From NCBI GenBank assembly GCA_965199245.1, contig CBDAQP010000001.1, forward strand, positions 744,001-808,000: a stretch of 64,000 nt of DNA, given 5' to 3'. Origin of the DNA: Carbonatibacter sp965199245 (GTDB taxonomy: Bacteria > Pseudomonadota > Alphaproteobacteria > Kiloniellales > Kiloniellaceae). Below, in pieces: positions 51,420 to 61,002 of this stretch (within the stretch, counting starts at the first letter, position 1; each line of letters starts with the position of its first letter). The position numbers and the translations under genes are program-made. The notes under the pieces are model-generated. The model was not told where the DNA came from. It searched no databases and worked only from the letters and a program-made list of their open reading frames with translations.

Positions 51420-51944
51420 TTATTGCACCAGCATTTCCTGAAAAAGAACATCCTTGACCACAACGGGGGCCACTGACGCATTCACACGCAGAAGTAGTTC
51501 CTCGCGCAAGCGTTGAATCCCAGCTGATCCGTGCAAATCCTCGACCCGCAATTCGCGCAGGTAAACCTGAAAATTGTCAACAATACGCGGCATAACGGCC
51601 TCGATTGCCGGGACATCCAGTTCGTTGTCCAGCTCCAGCGAAATAATCATCTTTAAAAAAGATGTCCGGTTGCCCTTGGTTGCCGACAAATTGATAAGCA
51701 ACTCAGGCATATCATAAAACGCAGACGAACCCTGAGGAATGCCTGCCTGATTCACAGCGGAAACTTCTGCCTCTTCCCCACCGTCAAAAACTCCCATCAC
51801 GAAGGCCACCCCGCCACCAGAGAACAAAAGCAAAAGCGGCAGAATAACAAAAAGCACAATCTGGCGACCGGACAGGCCTTTTTTCTTCTCGTGGGAGACA
51901 TCATACCGTCCCTGACCGTCGTCGACCTGATTATCATCAACCAT
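51420..51944 (-). CDS. fliL: Flagellar basal-body associated protein FliL
   Basis: 174 residues from ATG 51944 with GGAGG upstream. One TM (IVLFVILPLLLLFSGGGVAF), then the FliL domain (MPELLINLSATKGNRTSFLK, MIISLELDNELDVPAIEAVM) and RLREELLLRVNASVAPVVVK DVLFQEMLVQ at the end. Associates with stators and supports torque. Confidence 0.93.
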   Translation of the reverse strand: MVDDNQVDDGQGRYDVSHEKKKGLSGRQIVLFVILPLLLLFSGGGVAFVMGVFDGGEEAEVSAVNQAGIPQGSSAFYDMPELLINLSATKGNRTSFLKMIISLELDNELDVPAIEAVMPRIVDNFQVYLRELRVEDLHGSAGIQRLREELLLRVNASVAPVVVKDVLFQEMLVQ

Positions 51945-52281
51945 TCATTTCCTCCAGATTACCAACAGCACGCGAAACAGCAAGAACCACTGCGCCGCAA
52001 AGACTGTATAGAGCTGACCGTGTTTATATCTTGTTTTCTTACAACAGAAAACAAGCAAAATCTGTTTTTTCAAAACAACCAAACATTCCCCCACCCACGG
52101 CAAGGTGACTCTGGAACGCCCCCCCGCCCTGATTTTTTTGCCGGGTTGGTTCATTTTTCCGCACTCTGCGCACAGAGAAAAAAACAAAGTTTACTACAAA
52201 ACAACTATATAAAAGAATGGCACGAATTATGCTACTGACAGGACATCGCAAAAGAGGCGAACGAAGTTTTAGGATTTTACC
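51945..52281. other. Divergent fliL / flgF intergenic region
   Basis: No gene. It contains a sigma-54 promoter facing flgF (separate entry). A matching element facing fliL was not found. Confidence 0.5.
52218..52233 (+). promoter_or_regulatory. Sigma-54 (-24/-12) promoter for flgF operon
   Basis: TGGCACGAATTATGCT has GG and GC 10 nt apart, as required by RpoN. It lies 49 nt before the flgF start. RpoN-dependent hook and rod genes are the rule in alphaproteobacteria such as Caulobacter. Confidence 0.75.
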
Positions 52282-53007
52282 ATGGAAAATACGAACTACA
52301 TCATTCTGTCACGCCAAACCTCGCTGGGCCGGAATCTGCAAATGTTGGCGAACAACATGGCCAACATGAACACCAACGGCTATCGCGAGGAACGCCCGCT
52401 GTTTCAGGAATTTCTGACCCGCACCGATGATGGGCAACGGATTAGTCAGACTATTGACCGTGGTCTGGTGCGCAACATGACACCGGGGCGGATTGAAACA
52501 ACGGATAATCCGCTCGACCTCGCTCTATCCGGGAACGGTTTTCTGGTCGTCGATGTCAAAGGTCAGGAACGCTATACCCGCAATGGTAGCCTGCGCCTGA
52601 ATGCCAACGGGACGCTTGTCAACGGCGACGGCCATGCCATCATTGGCGAAAACGGCCCGATTGAAATTCCGTTTGATTCGCATAGTCTTTCCATCGCCAA
52701 AGACGGCGTTGTGGAATCCTCACAGGGCGAACACGGACGCCTGCGTTTGGCAGCCTTTGACAATGAAAATCTCCTCACCAAAGAAGCAGGCGGGCTGTTT
52801 AAAGCCGACCCGAATCAAGAGATCCTGGCCGCAGAAGATACCGAAATTTTACAAGGATCGCTTGAACGCTCTAACGTCCAAGGCATTCTCGCCATGACAG
52901 AATTGATCGAGTTGACGCGCGCCTATACACGCGCGGCGAGCTTTGCCGCAGACGAAGACAAACGCCAGCTCAACGCGATTAAGACCCTTTCAAACACCCG
53001 GGGCTAA
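52282..53007 (+). CDS. flgF: Flagellar proximal rod protein FlgF
   Basis: 241 residues. N-terminal rod/hook motif MLANNMANMNTNGYREER and C-terminal SNVQGILAMTELIELTRAY, with TDNPLDLALSGNGFLVVD in the middle. First gene of the flgF-flgG-flgA-flgH operon. Confidence 0.95.
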   Translation: MENTNYIILSRQTSLGRNLQMLANNMANMNTNGYREERPLFQEFLTRTDDGQRISQTIDRGLVRNMTPGRIETTDNPLDLALSGNGFLVVDVKGQERYTRNGSLRLNANGTLVNGDGHAIIGENGPIEIPFDSHSLSIAKDGVVESSQGEHGRLRLAAFDNENLLTKEAGGLFKADPNQEILAAEDTEILQGSLERSNVQGILAMTELIELTRAYTRAASFAADEDKRQLNAIKTLSNTRG

Positions 53008-53041
53008 TCCCCACAAATAGAAAAATCAGGAGTTCCCCATC

Positions 53042-53827
53042 ATGAGAGCCTTGAACATCGGTGCGACAGGAATGTTGGCCCAACAAACCAACGTCGAAGT
53101 CATTTCAAACAACATCGCCAATATGAACACCACTGGATTTAAACGCCAACGGGCCGAGTTTGGCGACCTGCTCTATCAAAACCTGCGCAGATCCGGGGCA
53201 ACGTCCTCACAAGAAGGCAACGTGATCCCGACAGGCATTCAACTGGGTCTGGGCGTGCGCACTATGTCAACCTACCGCATCACCACGCAGGGAACGATGA
53301 AAATCACCGACAACCCGCTGGATGTCGCCATGAATGGCGAAGGTTATTTTTCTATTGAACTGCCCAACGGAGAAACAGCCTACACCCGCGCCGGGGCGTT
53401 TCAGTTGTCTGCCAACGGAACAATCGTCACACCCGACGGCTATGTTGTCCAACCGGGTATCACCGTCCCCAATGATACGTTGAGCATCAGCATCAACCAA
53501 AGTGGGGAGGTCTCCGTCCGCCAGCCCAACACCACCCAACAAACCGTTGTCGGGCAACTTGAACTGGCTCTGTTCCCTAACGAAGCCGGGTTACAGGCCA
53601 CAGGAAACAACCTGTACAAAGAAACCGTGGCCTCTGGTGCACCAACAGTCGGGGTCGCCAATACACAAGGATTCGGAACAATTTTGCAAGGAACGCTCGA
53701 AGCCTCCAACGTCAATTCTGTCGAAGAAATCACCAGCCTCATTACCGCACAACGGGCCTATGAAATGAATTCCAAAATCATCACCAGTGCCGACGAAATG
53801 ATGCGTAAGGTCACGAATCTCCGATAA
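53042..53827 (+). CDS. flgG: Flagellar distal rod protein FlgG
   Basis: 261 residues, the usual length. NIGATGMLAQQTNVEVISNN, ANMNTTGFKRQRAEFGDLLY, and the C-terminal EASNVNSVEEITSLITAQRA are diagnostic. Starts 34 nt after flgF. Confidence 0.97.
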   Translation: MRALNIGATGMLAQQTNVEVISNNIANMNTTGFKRQRAEFGDLLYQNLRRSGATSSQEGNVIPTGIQLGLGVRTMSTYRITTQGTMKITDNPLDVAMNGEGYFSIELPNGETAYTRAGAFQLSANGTIVTPDGYVVQPGITVPNDTLSISINQSGEVSVRQPNTTQQTVVGQLELALFPNEAGLQATGNNLYKETVASGAPTVGVANTQGFGTILQGTLEASNVNSVEEITSLITAQRAYEMNSKIITSADEMMRKVTNLR

Positions 53828-53851
53828 ACCCACAAGTTGCATGAGGTCGCT

Positions 53852-54991
53852 ATGAACCCCGCCACAGGAGCATTGATCATCCCCCCCGCCCGGCTGGCCA
53901 CCTGCCTGCTGATTGCCACCGTCGCGATCTCTGGCTACAACAATCTGGCCCGGGCGACATCCTTTGTCGAAGCACGTGCGCAGCTGGAGGCCAAAGCCGA
54001 CACAAAAACCACCGTGGACGCCACAGCAAAAAACCCACTACCCCAACCCAACCAGTTCCAGATTCCCGGTGTACAATCCAACAACGCACAAACCCACATG
54101 GCGGGCCTGCCGATCATGTTGCGCCAAGACATTGCCTTAACGGGGGAAATGGTGCGCCTGGGCGATATTTTCACCGGACTGGACACACAGGCTGACACCC
54201 CGATTGCCAAGGCCCCCAAGCCCGGGCGACGCGTCGTTCTGGATGCCCGCTGGCTGGCGGCACTGGCGCGGAAATACGGTGTCAACTGGCAACCGGCTTC
54301 CCGCCTTGTCTCCACGACGCTTGGCCGGGCCGTCACACGCATCACAACGGAGGATCTGCGGGCTGAAATTGATGCCTTCATGCAGGGTCAAAGCGGCGCG
54401 GATATCGGGGTCAGACTTGACCGGAAAACTGCACAGATTGCCGTCCCGGCAGAATACGGTCGTCATATCCGGCTTGACCTGCGCCGCTATAACCCCGCAA
54501 GCGGACGCTTTGTCGTCACCGCGACCATCAACCGCCCGGATGGCAGTGCCTTTGTCACCAAAACCCTATCCGGGACAGTGTCAGAAATGGTGTCGGTTCC
54601 GGTTCCGGTTCGCAGTTTGCACCCCGGGGACATTATCGGGGCCGAAGACCTGATCTGGCAACGGGTTCCGGTCGCCCGTATCGAAAAAACCAGCCTCCGC
54701 CGCCAGGAAGACCTGATCGGCAAGGCCGTCCGCCGGAGCCTGCGCGCCAAAGACCCCATCAGATTCACAGACATCGAAAGCGTCAAAACCGTTTTGAAAA
54801 ACAAATCCATCACCATGCAGGTTGTCTCCGGGGCCATGACCCTCACCGCGCGGGGCCGCGCCCTCGAAGACGGTGCGGTTGGCGAAACAATCCGTATTTT
54901 GAACAGCCAGACCAACCAGATTGTTTTTGGCACAATAAATGACGATGGGACGGCATGGGTGACTATCACAACAGCCCACCTTGGCGAATAG
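53852..54991 (+). CDS. flgA: Flagellar P-ring chaperone FlgA
   Basis: 379 residues from ATG 53852 with GAGG upstream; the frame extends to a TTG at 53837. A signal peptide, an alphaproteobacterial N-terminal insert (RLGDIFTGLDTQADTPIAKA), then the SAF-like domain (VPVRSLHPGDIIGAEDLIWQ, DLIGKAVRRSLRAKDPIRFT) and a C-terminal ITMQVVSGAMTLTARGRALE. Aids FlgI assembly in the periplasm. Confidence 0.9.
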   Translation: MNPATGALIIPPARLATCLLIATVAISGYNNLARATSFVEARAQLEAKADTKTTVDATAKNPLPQPNQFQIPGVQSNNAQTHMAGLPIMLRQDIALTGEMVRLGDIFTGLDTQADTPIAKAPKPGRRVVLDARWLAALARKYGVNWQPASRLVSTTLGRAVTRITTEDLRAEIDAFMQGQSGADIGVRLDRKTAQIAVPAEYGRHIRLDLRRYNPASGRFVVTATINRPDGSAFVTKTLSGTVSEMVSVPVPVRSLHPGDIIGAEDLIWQRVPVARIEKTSLRRQEDLIGKAVRRSLRAKDPIRFTDIESVKTVLKNKSITMQVVSGAMTLTARGRALEDGAVGETIRILNSQTNQIVFGTINDDGTAWVTITTAHLGE

Positions 54992-55014
54992 CACATAAAC
55001 GAAAGGCCTACACC

Positions 55015-55764
55015 ATGACGAAAACTGCCCCCTTTGCGGCAAGATTTGCCGCCTTGTTGTCCCTCGCCGCTGTGGTCAGCGGGTGCAACAGCCTTGATCG
55101 CCTCTCGCAAATCGGGGAGGCCCCGCGCCTGAGCAAAATTGAAAACCCGGCCCCGCCAGAACCCATCGTTTTACCGATGCCCGCCCCCAAAACCTCAGAA
55201 CGTCGGGCCAATTCGCTCTGGCGGCCGGGGTCACGCGCCTTTCTCAAGGATCAGCGCGCAGATGAAATCGGCGACATTCTGACCGTTGTCATTGAAATCA
55301 ACGACAATGCCAGTGTCAGCAATGAAACCGAGCGCACCCGCGCCAACGAAGAAGACGCCGGAATCGACAAACTGATGGGCTTGGAACGGAGCATAAAAAA
55401 GGTCATCCCCGAATCAGCAAATATGGCCGACCTCATTGATTTTGACAGCAATTCTAAATCTAACGGCAAGGGAACGGTCGAACGCAAAGAAGAAATCAAG
55501 CTACGTGTGGCGGCCTTGGTGACGCAGGTTCTGCCCAACGGCAACCTCGCCATCGCCGGACGTCAAGAGGTGCGGATCAACTACGAAGTCCGCGAGCTGT
55601 TGGTCAATGGTATCATTCGCCCCGAAGACATTACCTCAACCAACACCATCAAATACGACCAGATTGCAGAAGCCCGCATTTCCTACGGCGGACGCGGTCA
55701 GCTATCCGATATTCAGCAACCACGTTATGGACAACAGCTTTATGATATTATCTGGCCCTTCTAA
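55015..55764 (+). CDS. flgH: Flagellar L-ring lipoprotein FlgH
   Basis: 249 residues from ATG 55015; the frame begins earlier at 54955 inside flgA. Lipobox LAAVVSGCNS gives a lipidated Cys. Family blocks SLWRPGSRAFLKDQRADEIG, DILTVVIEINDNASVSNETE and the C-terminal ISYGGRGQLSDIQQPRYGQQ are present. It forms the outer-membrane ring. Confidence 0.95.
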   Translation: MTKTAPFAARFAALLSLAAVVSGCNSLDRLSQIGEAPRLSKIENPAPPEPIVLPMPAPKTSERRANSLWRPGSRAFLKDQRADEIGDILTVVIEINDNASVSNETERTRANEEDAGIDKLMGLERSIKKVIPESANMADLIDFDSNSKSNGKGTVERKEEIKLRVAALVTQVLPNGNLAIAGRQEVRINYEVRELLVNGIIRPEDITSTNTIKYDQIAEARISYGGRGQLSDIQQPRYGQQLYDIIWPF

Positions 55765-55777
55765 TCAGAACCAATGG

Positions 55778-55806
55778 GAAAGCCCGAGCGTTGCGGGGCT
55801 TTTTGG
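55778..55806 (+). terminator. Rho-independent terminator after flgH
   Basis: AAAGCCCG, loop AGCGTTG, CGGGGCTTT and T-run, 15 nt after the flgH stop. Confidence 0.85.
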
Positions 55807-56038
55807 TAGCCGATTATTTGGCTTAAGCCCCCTGCAACATTGCGCTACCATTGCTACTCATCATAGCATTGGCTGGAGGTTTTGAGAGGTACTCATTTGA
55901 AAGACAGTGCCCGTAACGAATTTTTTTGTATGGTACCCAATGATCGGCCTTGGCATGCCAAGTCATCGCCACAGTTTGGAGACGACCAGACACCCTGGCA
56001 CGCCAGATCCTTGGAGCAGAGGTATAGATAGATATAGA
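55807..56038. other. Intergenic region flgH / dksA
   Basis: No gene seen. It holds a perfect 14-bp palindrome CTTGGCATGCCAAG (55949-55962) and repeats of GATAGATA type close to the dksA stop. Function unknown. Confidence 0.3.
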
Positions 56039-56455
56039 TCACTCGTCCCTATGGACTTTTTCGCGGCGTTCGTGCTGTTCCTGGGCATCAACAGTCATGG
56101 TGGCGACCGGGCGGGCTTCAAGCCGTTTAAGACCGATGGGTTCGCCCGTTATTTCGCAATAACCATAGACGCCTTCTTCGATCCGGCGCAAGGCCGCATC
56201 AATTTTAGAAATCAGCTTGCGTTCCCGGTCGCGGGTACGTAGTTCGAGCGCACGATCCGTTTCAGAAGATGCCCGATCCGCCAGATCAGATTCTTGCACC
56301 GTGTCATTTTGAAGGGTACTGAGGGTCAGCGAGGATTCGGCCAAGAGGTCTTCTTTCCACCGAATCAATTTCTGGCAAAAATATTCCAGCATGACGGGAT
56401 TCATGAACTCTTCTTCATCCGATGGACGATAATCGGGGGGAACAGGAACAGTCAT
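56039..56455 (-). CDS. dksA: DksA/TraR family transcription factor
   Basis: 138 residues. Coiled-coil helices (EYFCQKLIRWKEDLLAESSL, DLADRASSETDRALELRTRD) carry the DxxDxA-type tip (ESDLADRAS), and the zinc-finger region GVYGYCEITGEPIGLKRLEA keeps only one Cys, as in alphaproteobacterial DksA forms. Binds RNA polymerase in the secondary channel with ppGpp. Confidence 0.9.
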   Translation of the reverse strand: MTVPVPPDYRPSDEEEFMNPVMLEYFCQKLIRWKEDLLAESSLTLSTLQNDTVQESDLADRASSETDRALELRTRDRERKLISKIDAALRRIEEGVYGYCEITGEPIGLKRLEARPVATMTVDAQEQHERREKVHRDE

Positions 56456-56529
56456 GATGCACTCTGTCGGGTTTCGTTAAAAACGGGCGCAGTATAGGCC
56501 ATTCTCCACCACAAACAAGCCCGAAAGTC

Positions 56530-56967
56530 TTAACGCCCCAGCTTGGCCAATTCCACCACCGCGCGCAATTCAATATCATCTAACAGCCCGCGTAATCCAT
56601 CTGACTCGTCATCATGTTTTTCGCCCAGGTTTTCTCTATGGGGTTTGACCAGTGCACCGATCCTCTCCAGGTGCCACAAGGGAATGGAACCAAACAAAAG
56701 CCCCATACGCAGTTCCTCCAATTCATCAAGAATAGTCTTTGCGCGCCGAATCTCGCGCCGTCGCCCTTGGCGTTCATCGCCCAAATCCTGTGCGGACAAC
56801 AGCGCGGACACACCCACCGCCGCCGACAGCCCCCCCAATTCGGATCCCCCCTGCTCAGCGGACAGCCCGCCGACCTCGTGACGCAGGGCCTGCCCGAACC
56901 CGCCTTTGGCTGTTGTTTTTTTCGCCCCACCACTGTGACGTAAAGATGACGTTTTTTGAATCTTCAT
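56530..56967 (-). CDS. fliX: Flagellar assembly regulator FliX
   Basis: 145 residues from ATG 56967. The C-terminal GRRREIRRAKTILDELEELR and LHLxI-type LWHLERIGALV helices match FliX, the class II regulator that works with FlbD/RpoN in Caulobacter. It is divergent from flgI, the conserved arrangement. Confidence 0.85.
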   Translation of the reverse strand: MKIQKTSSLRHSGGAKKTTAKGGFGQALRHEVGGLSAEQGGSELGGLSAAVGVSALLSAQDLGDERQGRRREIRRAKTILDELEELRMGLLFGSIPLWHLERIGALVKPHRENLGEKHDDESDGLRGLLDDIELRAVVELAKLGR

Positions 56968-57082
56968 GCGCTTTGCTCCTTTCTTGCCCCCCCAAAAACA
57001 CGCGGGCAAATTCTGCCCACTATTGTCAAACGTCCGAGATAAAAAATCAACAAAAACAGAATATTCGCGTAAATGAAAAAGT

Positions 57083-57098
57083 TGGCACAAAATTCGCA
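57083..57098 (+). promoter_or_regulatory. Sigma-54 (-24/-12) promoter for flgI operon
   Basis: TGGCACAAAATTCGCA has GG and GC 10 nt apart, 59 nt before the flgI GTG. Same architecture as the flgF promoter. Confidence 0.75.
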
Positions 57099-57156
57099 TT
57101 GAACAAGCAACGACCAAAACACCGCCCCCACAGGGCCACTTCAAAGGATAAACACT

Positions 57157-58299
57157 GTGTTCAAAGGGACAAAAACCTGCACCAACCGCACAAAGCCTGT
57201 TCGGGCATTTTTCGCGCTTCTCGTGCTGGTTATCCTGGCTCCGCCAGCGTGGGGGCAGTCCCGGATCAAGGACATTGCGAACTTTGAGGGCATCCGCGAC
57301 AATATTTTGGTCGGTTACGGCCTTGTGGTCGGATTGAATGGCACAGGTGACAACTTGGGTGATGCGGTCTTCACCCGTGAAAGTTTGATCGGCATGTTAC
57401 AACGTCTGGGGGTCAATGCCCGCAATGACAACCTCGACAGTAAAAACGTCGCGGCGGTGATGGTGACAGCCAACATGCCCCCCTTTGCCCGCCAGGGGTC
57501 ACGGATTGATATTTCTGTGTCTGCCATTGGCAGTGCCAAAAGCCTTCAGGGTGGAACATTGGTCGTGACTCCTCTGCTTGGTGCAGATGGGGAGGTTTAC
57601 GCCGTCAGTCAGGGATCAGTTGCCATCAGCGGCTTTTCCGTCCAAGGCAACGCAGAAAAAGTCACGCGCGGCATTCCGACCGTCGGACGCATTGCCAACG
57701 GGGCCATTATCGAACGTGAGATTGATTTTAGCCTGCGTGATCTGGACTCCATTGATATTGCGCTCAAAAACCCAGACCTGACGACAGCAGGCAGAATGGC
57801 TAAAACCATCAATACATTTTTAGGAGCAACGGCGGCACAAAGCCTCGACCCTGGGACAGTCAACTTGGCCATCCCAGCCAGCTACAACGGCAATGCTGTT
57901 GCCTTGATGACCGATATTGAAAACCTGTTGGTGCGCCCGGACAACCCGGCAAAGGTTGTCATTGACGAAGGTTCCGGCGTCATCGTGATTGGAAAGGACG
58001 TGCGTATTAACGAAGTCGCCATTGCCCAAGGCAACCTGACCGTTCGCATTACCGAAACCCCACAGGTCAGCCAACCTAACGCCTTTGCCACTGCCGGACA
58101 AACACAAGTAGTCAACCGCACCAACATTACCGTCAACGACGATGCCGACAAAAAGCTGGCCCTGGTGCCCGAGGCCGTCACCCTCGAAGAAGTCGTCGAT
58201 GGACTCAATGCACTGGGCATCGGCCCGCGCGATATGATTACCATCCTCCAAAGCATCAAGGCCGCTGGTGCACTCCAAGCCGATATTGAGGTGATGTAA
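57157..58299 (+). CDS. flgI: Flagellar P-ring protein FlgI
   Basis: 380 residues, GTG start after AAGGATA. Signal peptide (RAFFALLVLVILAPPAWGQS), then RIKDIANFEGIRDNILVGYG, LVVGLNGTGDNLGDAVFTRE and the C-terminal LEEVVDGLNALGIGPRDMIT, ILQSIKAAGALQADIEVM. Forms the periplasmic P ring. Confidence 0.97.
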   Translation: MFKGTKTCTNRTKPVRAFFALLVLVILAPPAWGQSRIKDIANFEGIRDNILVGYGLVVGLNGTGDNLGDAVFTRESLIGMLQRLGVNARNDNLDSKNVAAVMVTANMPPFARQGSRIDISVSAIGSAKSLQGGTLVVTPLLGADGEVYAVSQGSVAISGFSVQGNAEKVTRGIPTVGRIANGAIIEREIDFSLRDLDSIDIALKNPDLTTAGRMAKTINTFLGATAAQSLDPGTVNLAIPASYNGNAVALMTDIENLLVRPDNPAKVVIDEGSGVIVIGKDVRINEVAIAQGNLTVRITETPQVSQPNAFATAGQTQVVNRTNITVNDDADKKLALVPEAVTLEEVVDGLNALGIGPRDMITILQSIKAAGALQADIEVM

Positions 58300-58300
58300 C

Positions 58301-58615
58301 ATGCTCAACACAGCCGCACTCTTGCCCCAAATCACTGCTGAAAAAGCACAGGCTATTGGAAAAACACAAGACACTGGACAAACACAGGCTAAAGTCCGCG
58401 CGGCGGCAGAGGATTTCGAGGCTGTCTTTTTAACCGAGATGCTCCGCCCTGCCTTTGAGCAGCTCTCGACCGATGGTCTGACGGGCGGCGGTCAAGGCGA
58501 AAAAATCTATCGCTCCCTGATGGTTCAGGAGTATGGCAAAGCGATTGCCAAAACTGGCGGCATTGGACTTGCCGACAGTGTTTACCGCGACATTCTCAAA
58601 TTGCAGGAGGCCTGA
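58301..58615 (+). CDS. flgJ: FlgJ-like rod-binding protein (N-terminal type)
   Basis: 104 residues; only the rod-binding domain (AAEDFEAVFLTEMLRPAFEQ, GEKIYRSLMVQEYGKAIAKT) without the muramidase, as usual in alphaproteobacteria. The N-terminus shows a QTGQTQ-type short duplication. Starts 2 nt after flgI. Confidence 0.9.
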   Translation: MLNTAALLPQITAEKAQAIGKTQDTGQTQAKVRAAAEDFEAVFLTEMLRPAFEQLSTDGLTGGGQGEKIYRSLMVQEYGKAIAKTGGIGLADSVYRDILKLQEA

Positions 58616-58616
58616 G

Positions 58617-59087
58617 ATGACCCCCGAAACTCCCACCCCCAGAAATTCCGCCACAGAACAGAGCCTTGATCCCTTCGCCTTTATCGAAACGGTTCACAAC
58701 CTGACCGAGGTCATGGATCAAGAAGTCACTTTGCTCAACAATATGAAAATTCACGACAGCGCACCGCTTCAAGACCGTAAAGCCACCCTCGTCAACAGCT
58801 ATGAGTCCTCGGTTGCCGCCCTGAAAGACCACCCCGACTTTCTGAATCAGGCCGATGAGACGCTGCGCGTGATGTTCAAGGATGCACTCACAGCCCTGAA
58901 TAGGGCAACCAAGCGCAACGCCACGGCCCTTGATGCGGCCAAAACAGCCCATGAGCGTCTGATGCAGGCCGTATCAAAGGCCATGCAACAGAAAACGGCA
59001 AAGAGTGTCAGCTATTCCCGCGCGGGACAAATCAACAGACCATCGGCCCTGCGCCCCGGTTCTGTTCACGTCAATCATTGTCTTTAA
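58617..59087 (+). CDS. FlgN-like flagellar chaperone
   Basis: 156 residues from ATG 58617, overlapping the region just after flgJ with AGGAGG at its end. Two long helices (FIETVHNLTEVMDQEVTLLN, RKATLVNSYESSVAALKDHP) and the tail GQINRPSALRPGSVHVNHCL fit a FlgK/FlgL chaperone placed just before flgK. Family call rests on position and helical pattern. Confidence 0.65.
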   Translation: MTPETPTPRNSATEQSLDPFAFIETVHNLTEVMDQEVTLLNNMKIHDSAPLQDRKATLVNSYESSVAALKDHPDFLNQADETLRVMFKDALTALNRATKRNATALDAAKTAHERLMQAVSKAMQQKTAKSVSYSRAGQINRPSALRPGSVHVNHCL

Positions 59088-59109
59088 GTTTTTCGACAGG
59101 TTTTCAGTC

Positions 59110-60987
59110 ATGTCTCTTACTGCTTCGTTGAACATCGCACTGTCTGGATTGCAAAGCGCACAGGGCGCGATGAACTTGACTTCCAACAACCTCGCGGGGG
59201 TCAACGATCCAAACTACGTTCGCAAGTCCGTTGCCTTTGAATCCAACATAACCGGTGGGGTCAGCAACGGGGTCACGCTGTCAGAAATTCGCCGTGATTT
59301 CGACATGCTGTTGCAAAAAGACTACCGCCAGGAAGTCGCGAAGCAAAAACATCTGGAGGTCATGTCACAATATCACAGCAAGATCGAATCGCTCTATGGC
59401 TCAATCGCCAATAAAAATTCCCTGGGCGATCTGATTACGCGCCTGCGTCAAAAAATGGAAAGCCTCTCCACCAGCCCCGAAGTCTCCGCCAATCAATTCA
59501 ATGCCATCAGCGCGGCAAATGAAGTCGCCAATCGTTTCCGCGACATGTCCCGCACTGTTTCGGCAGAACGCAACCGCGCGGATAAGCAGCTGGGCAGTGC
59601 CATGTTCACCATCAACCAGCAGCTCCAGATCATTGCCGAAATCAATAAGAAAATCACCGGACTTCAAGCCATGAAAAAAGATGCCACGGGCCTACGCGAC
59701 AAGCGCGACGCGGCTATTGACAAGCTGGCGACCTATATGGACATCTACTATTTTGAAAGCGCGAACGGACAGATCACTGTCGGCACCAAAGGCGGCGAAA
59801 ATCTGGTCACGGGGCATATCGCCGGAACGCTGAGTTTTGAGGAAACGCCGCTCGTCAACCAGCTGGTGACTTATCCAGACGGACTATCGGGGATTACTGT
59901 CAACATCAACGGGGCCGTCACCGACATTACAGCGCGCCTGAACAAAGGCGAACTGGCGGCTCTGTTCGATCTGCGCGATACCACCCTGCCCGTGATCAGC
60001 AAGCAACTCGATCAACTCGCCCGCAAAATGCTGATTGACCTGAACCGGATTCACAACCGAGGGGCCAATACTCCACTGGGCCGGGGAGCGACACTAGCTG
60101 ATGATCCGACTCAGACCAGTAACCGCCACTTTGCAGACCGGACGGCACTTATGCGGCTCGACCATCCTGTTGATCTGGTTTTGCTGGACACAAATGGGAA
60201 AACGATTGGCACGCCCCCCGCTGTCGCCACCATCGCCGCAGGAACCTATACCATCGACGACATCAGACGACAGATCAATAGCCACATTGGCACGCGCGGC
60301 AGTGTCCTGTTCAACAGTGATAACGCCATCGAAATTCGCCTCGACAAAGGCATCCGCCTCGCCATTGCCGACAAGGGGGCATCTGCCACAGGCGGTGATG
60401 CCACGATAACCTTTGGACGCGATCAAAACGGTCAACCCCACCGCTATAACGGCTTTTCAAACTTTTTTGGATTCAACAACCTTTTTACCTCGGTTGACAC
60501 CGCCAGCGGCCTGCCCCTTGCCCAAAATCAGGGGGGGGACATCGGGGCGGCGGATAATTTGACCGTACGGACTGACCTGCAAAAAGATCCCACCGCCATT
60601 TCTCGAGGTCGCCTGTCGGGAACCGCGCCGAACTATAACCTGGGCAAGGGGGATAACAGACTGGTTCTCGAACTGGCGGCAGCTTTTGATAAAAACCATA
60701 CCTTTGATCCCATTGCCAGAGGCCTGGGACAGATTGCGAGTAATTTTTCAGGCTATGCCGCCAACATGCTGTCGCAGCAAGCCACGGTCACGGCAACGAA
60801 CCAATCCGCATTGGATTTCCAAAACGCCCTGACTGAAAACGTGAAAAACCGCTTTCGCTCCCAAACCGGGGTCAACCTCGACGAAGAACTGTCCAATATG
60901 ATGGTGTTCCAAAATTCTTATAACTCCTCTGCACGGGTCATCAAGGCAACAAAGGAAATGTTTGATGAACTCTTGCGGATTGTGTAA
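59110..60987 (+). CDS. flgK: Flagellar hook-associated protein 1 FlgK
   Basis: 625 residues from ATG 59110; earlier frame codons belong to the previous gene. N-terminal TASLNIALSGLQSAQGAMNL and TSNNLAGVNDPNYVRKS; C-terminal NLDEELSNMMVFQNSYNSSA, ARVIKATKEMFDELLRIV. First hook-filament junction protein. Confidence 0.93.
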   Translation: MSLTASLNIALSGLQSAQGAMNLTSNNLAGVNDPNYVRKSVAFESNITGGVSNGVTLSEIRRDFDMLLQKDYRQEVAKQKHLEVMSQYHSKIESLYGSIANKNSLGDLITRLRQKMESLSTSPEVSANQFNAISAANEVANRFRDMSRTVSAERNRADKQLGSAMFTINQQLQIIAEINKKITGLQAMKKDATGLRDKRDAAIDKLATYMDIYYFESANGQITVGTKGGENLVTGHIAGTLSFEETPLVNQLVTYPDGLSGITVNINGAVTDITARLNKGELAALFDLRDTTLPVISKQLDQLARKMLIDLNRIHNRGANTPLGRGATLADDPTQTSNRHFADRTALMRLDHPVDLVLLDTNGKTIGTPPAVATIAAGTYTIDDIRRQINSHIGTRGSVLFNSDNAIEIRLDKGIRLAIADKGASATGGDATITFGRDQNGQPHRYNGFSNFFGFNNLFTSVDTASGLPLAQNQGGDIGAADNLTVRTDLQKDPTAISRGRLSGTAPNYNLGKGDNRLVLELAAAFDKNHTFDPIARGLGQIASNFSGYAANMLSQQATVTATNQSALDFQNALTENVKNRFRSQTGVNLDEELSNMMVFQNSYNSSARVIKATKEMFDELLRIV

Positions 60988-61002
60988 CCGGAGGCTAGAT
61001 CA

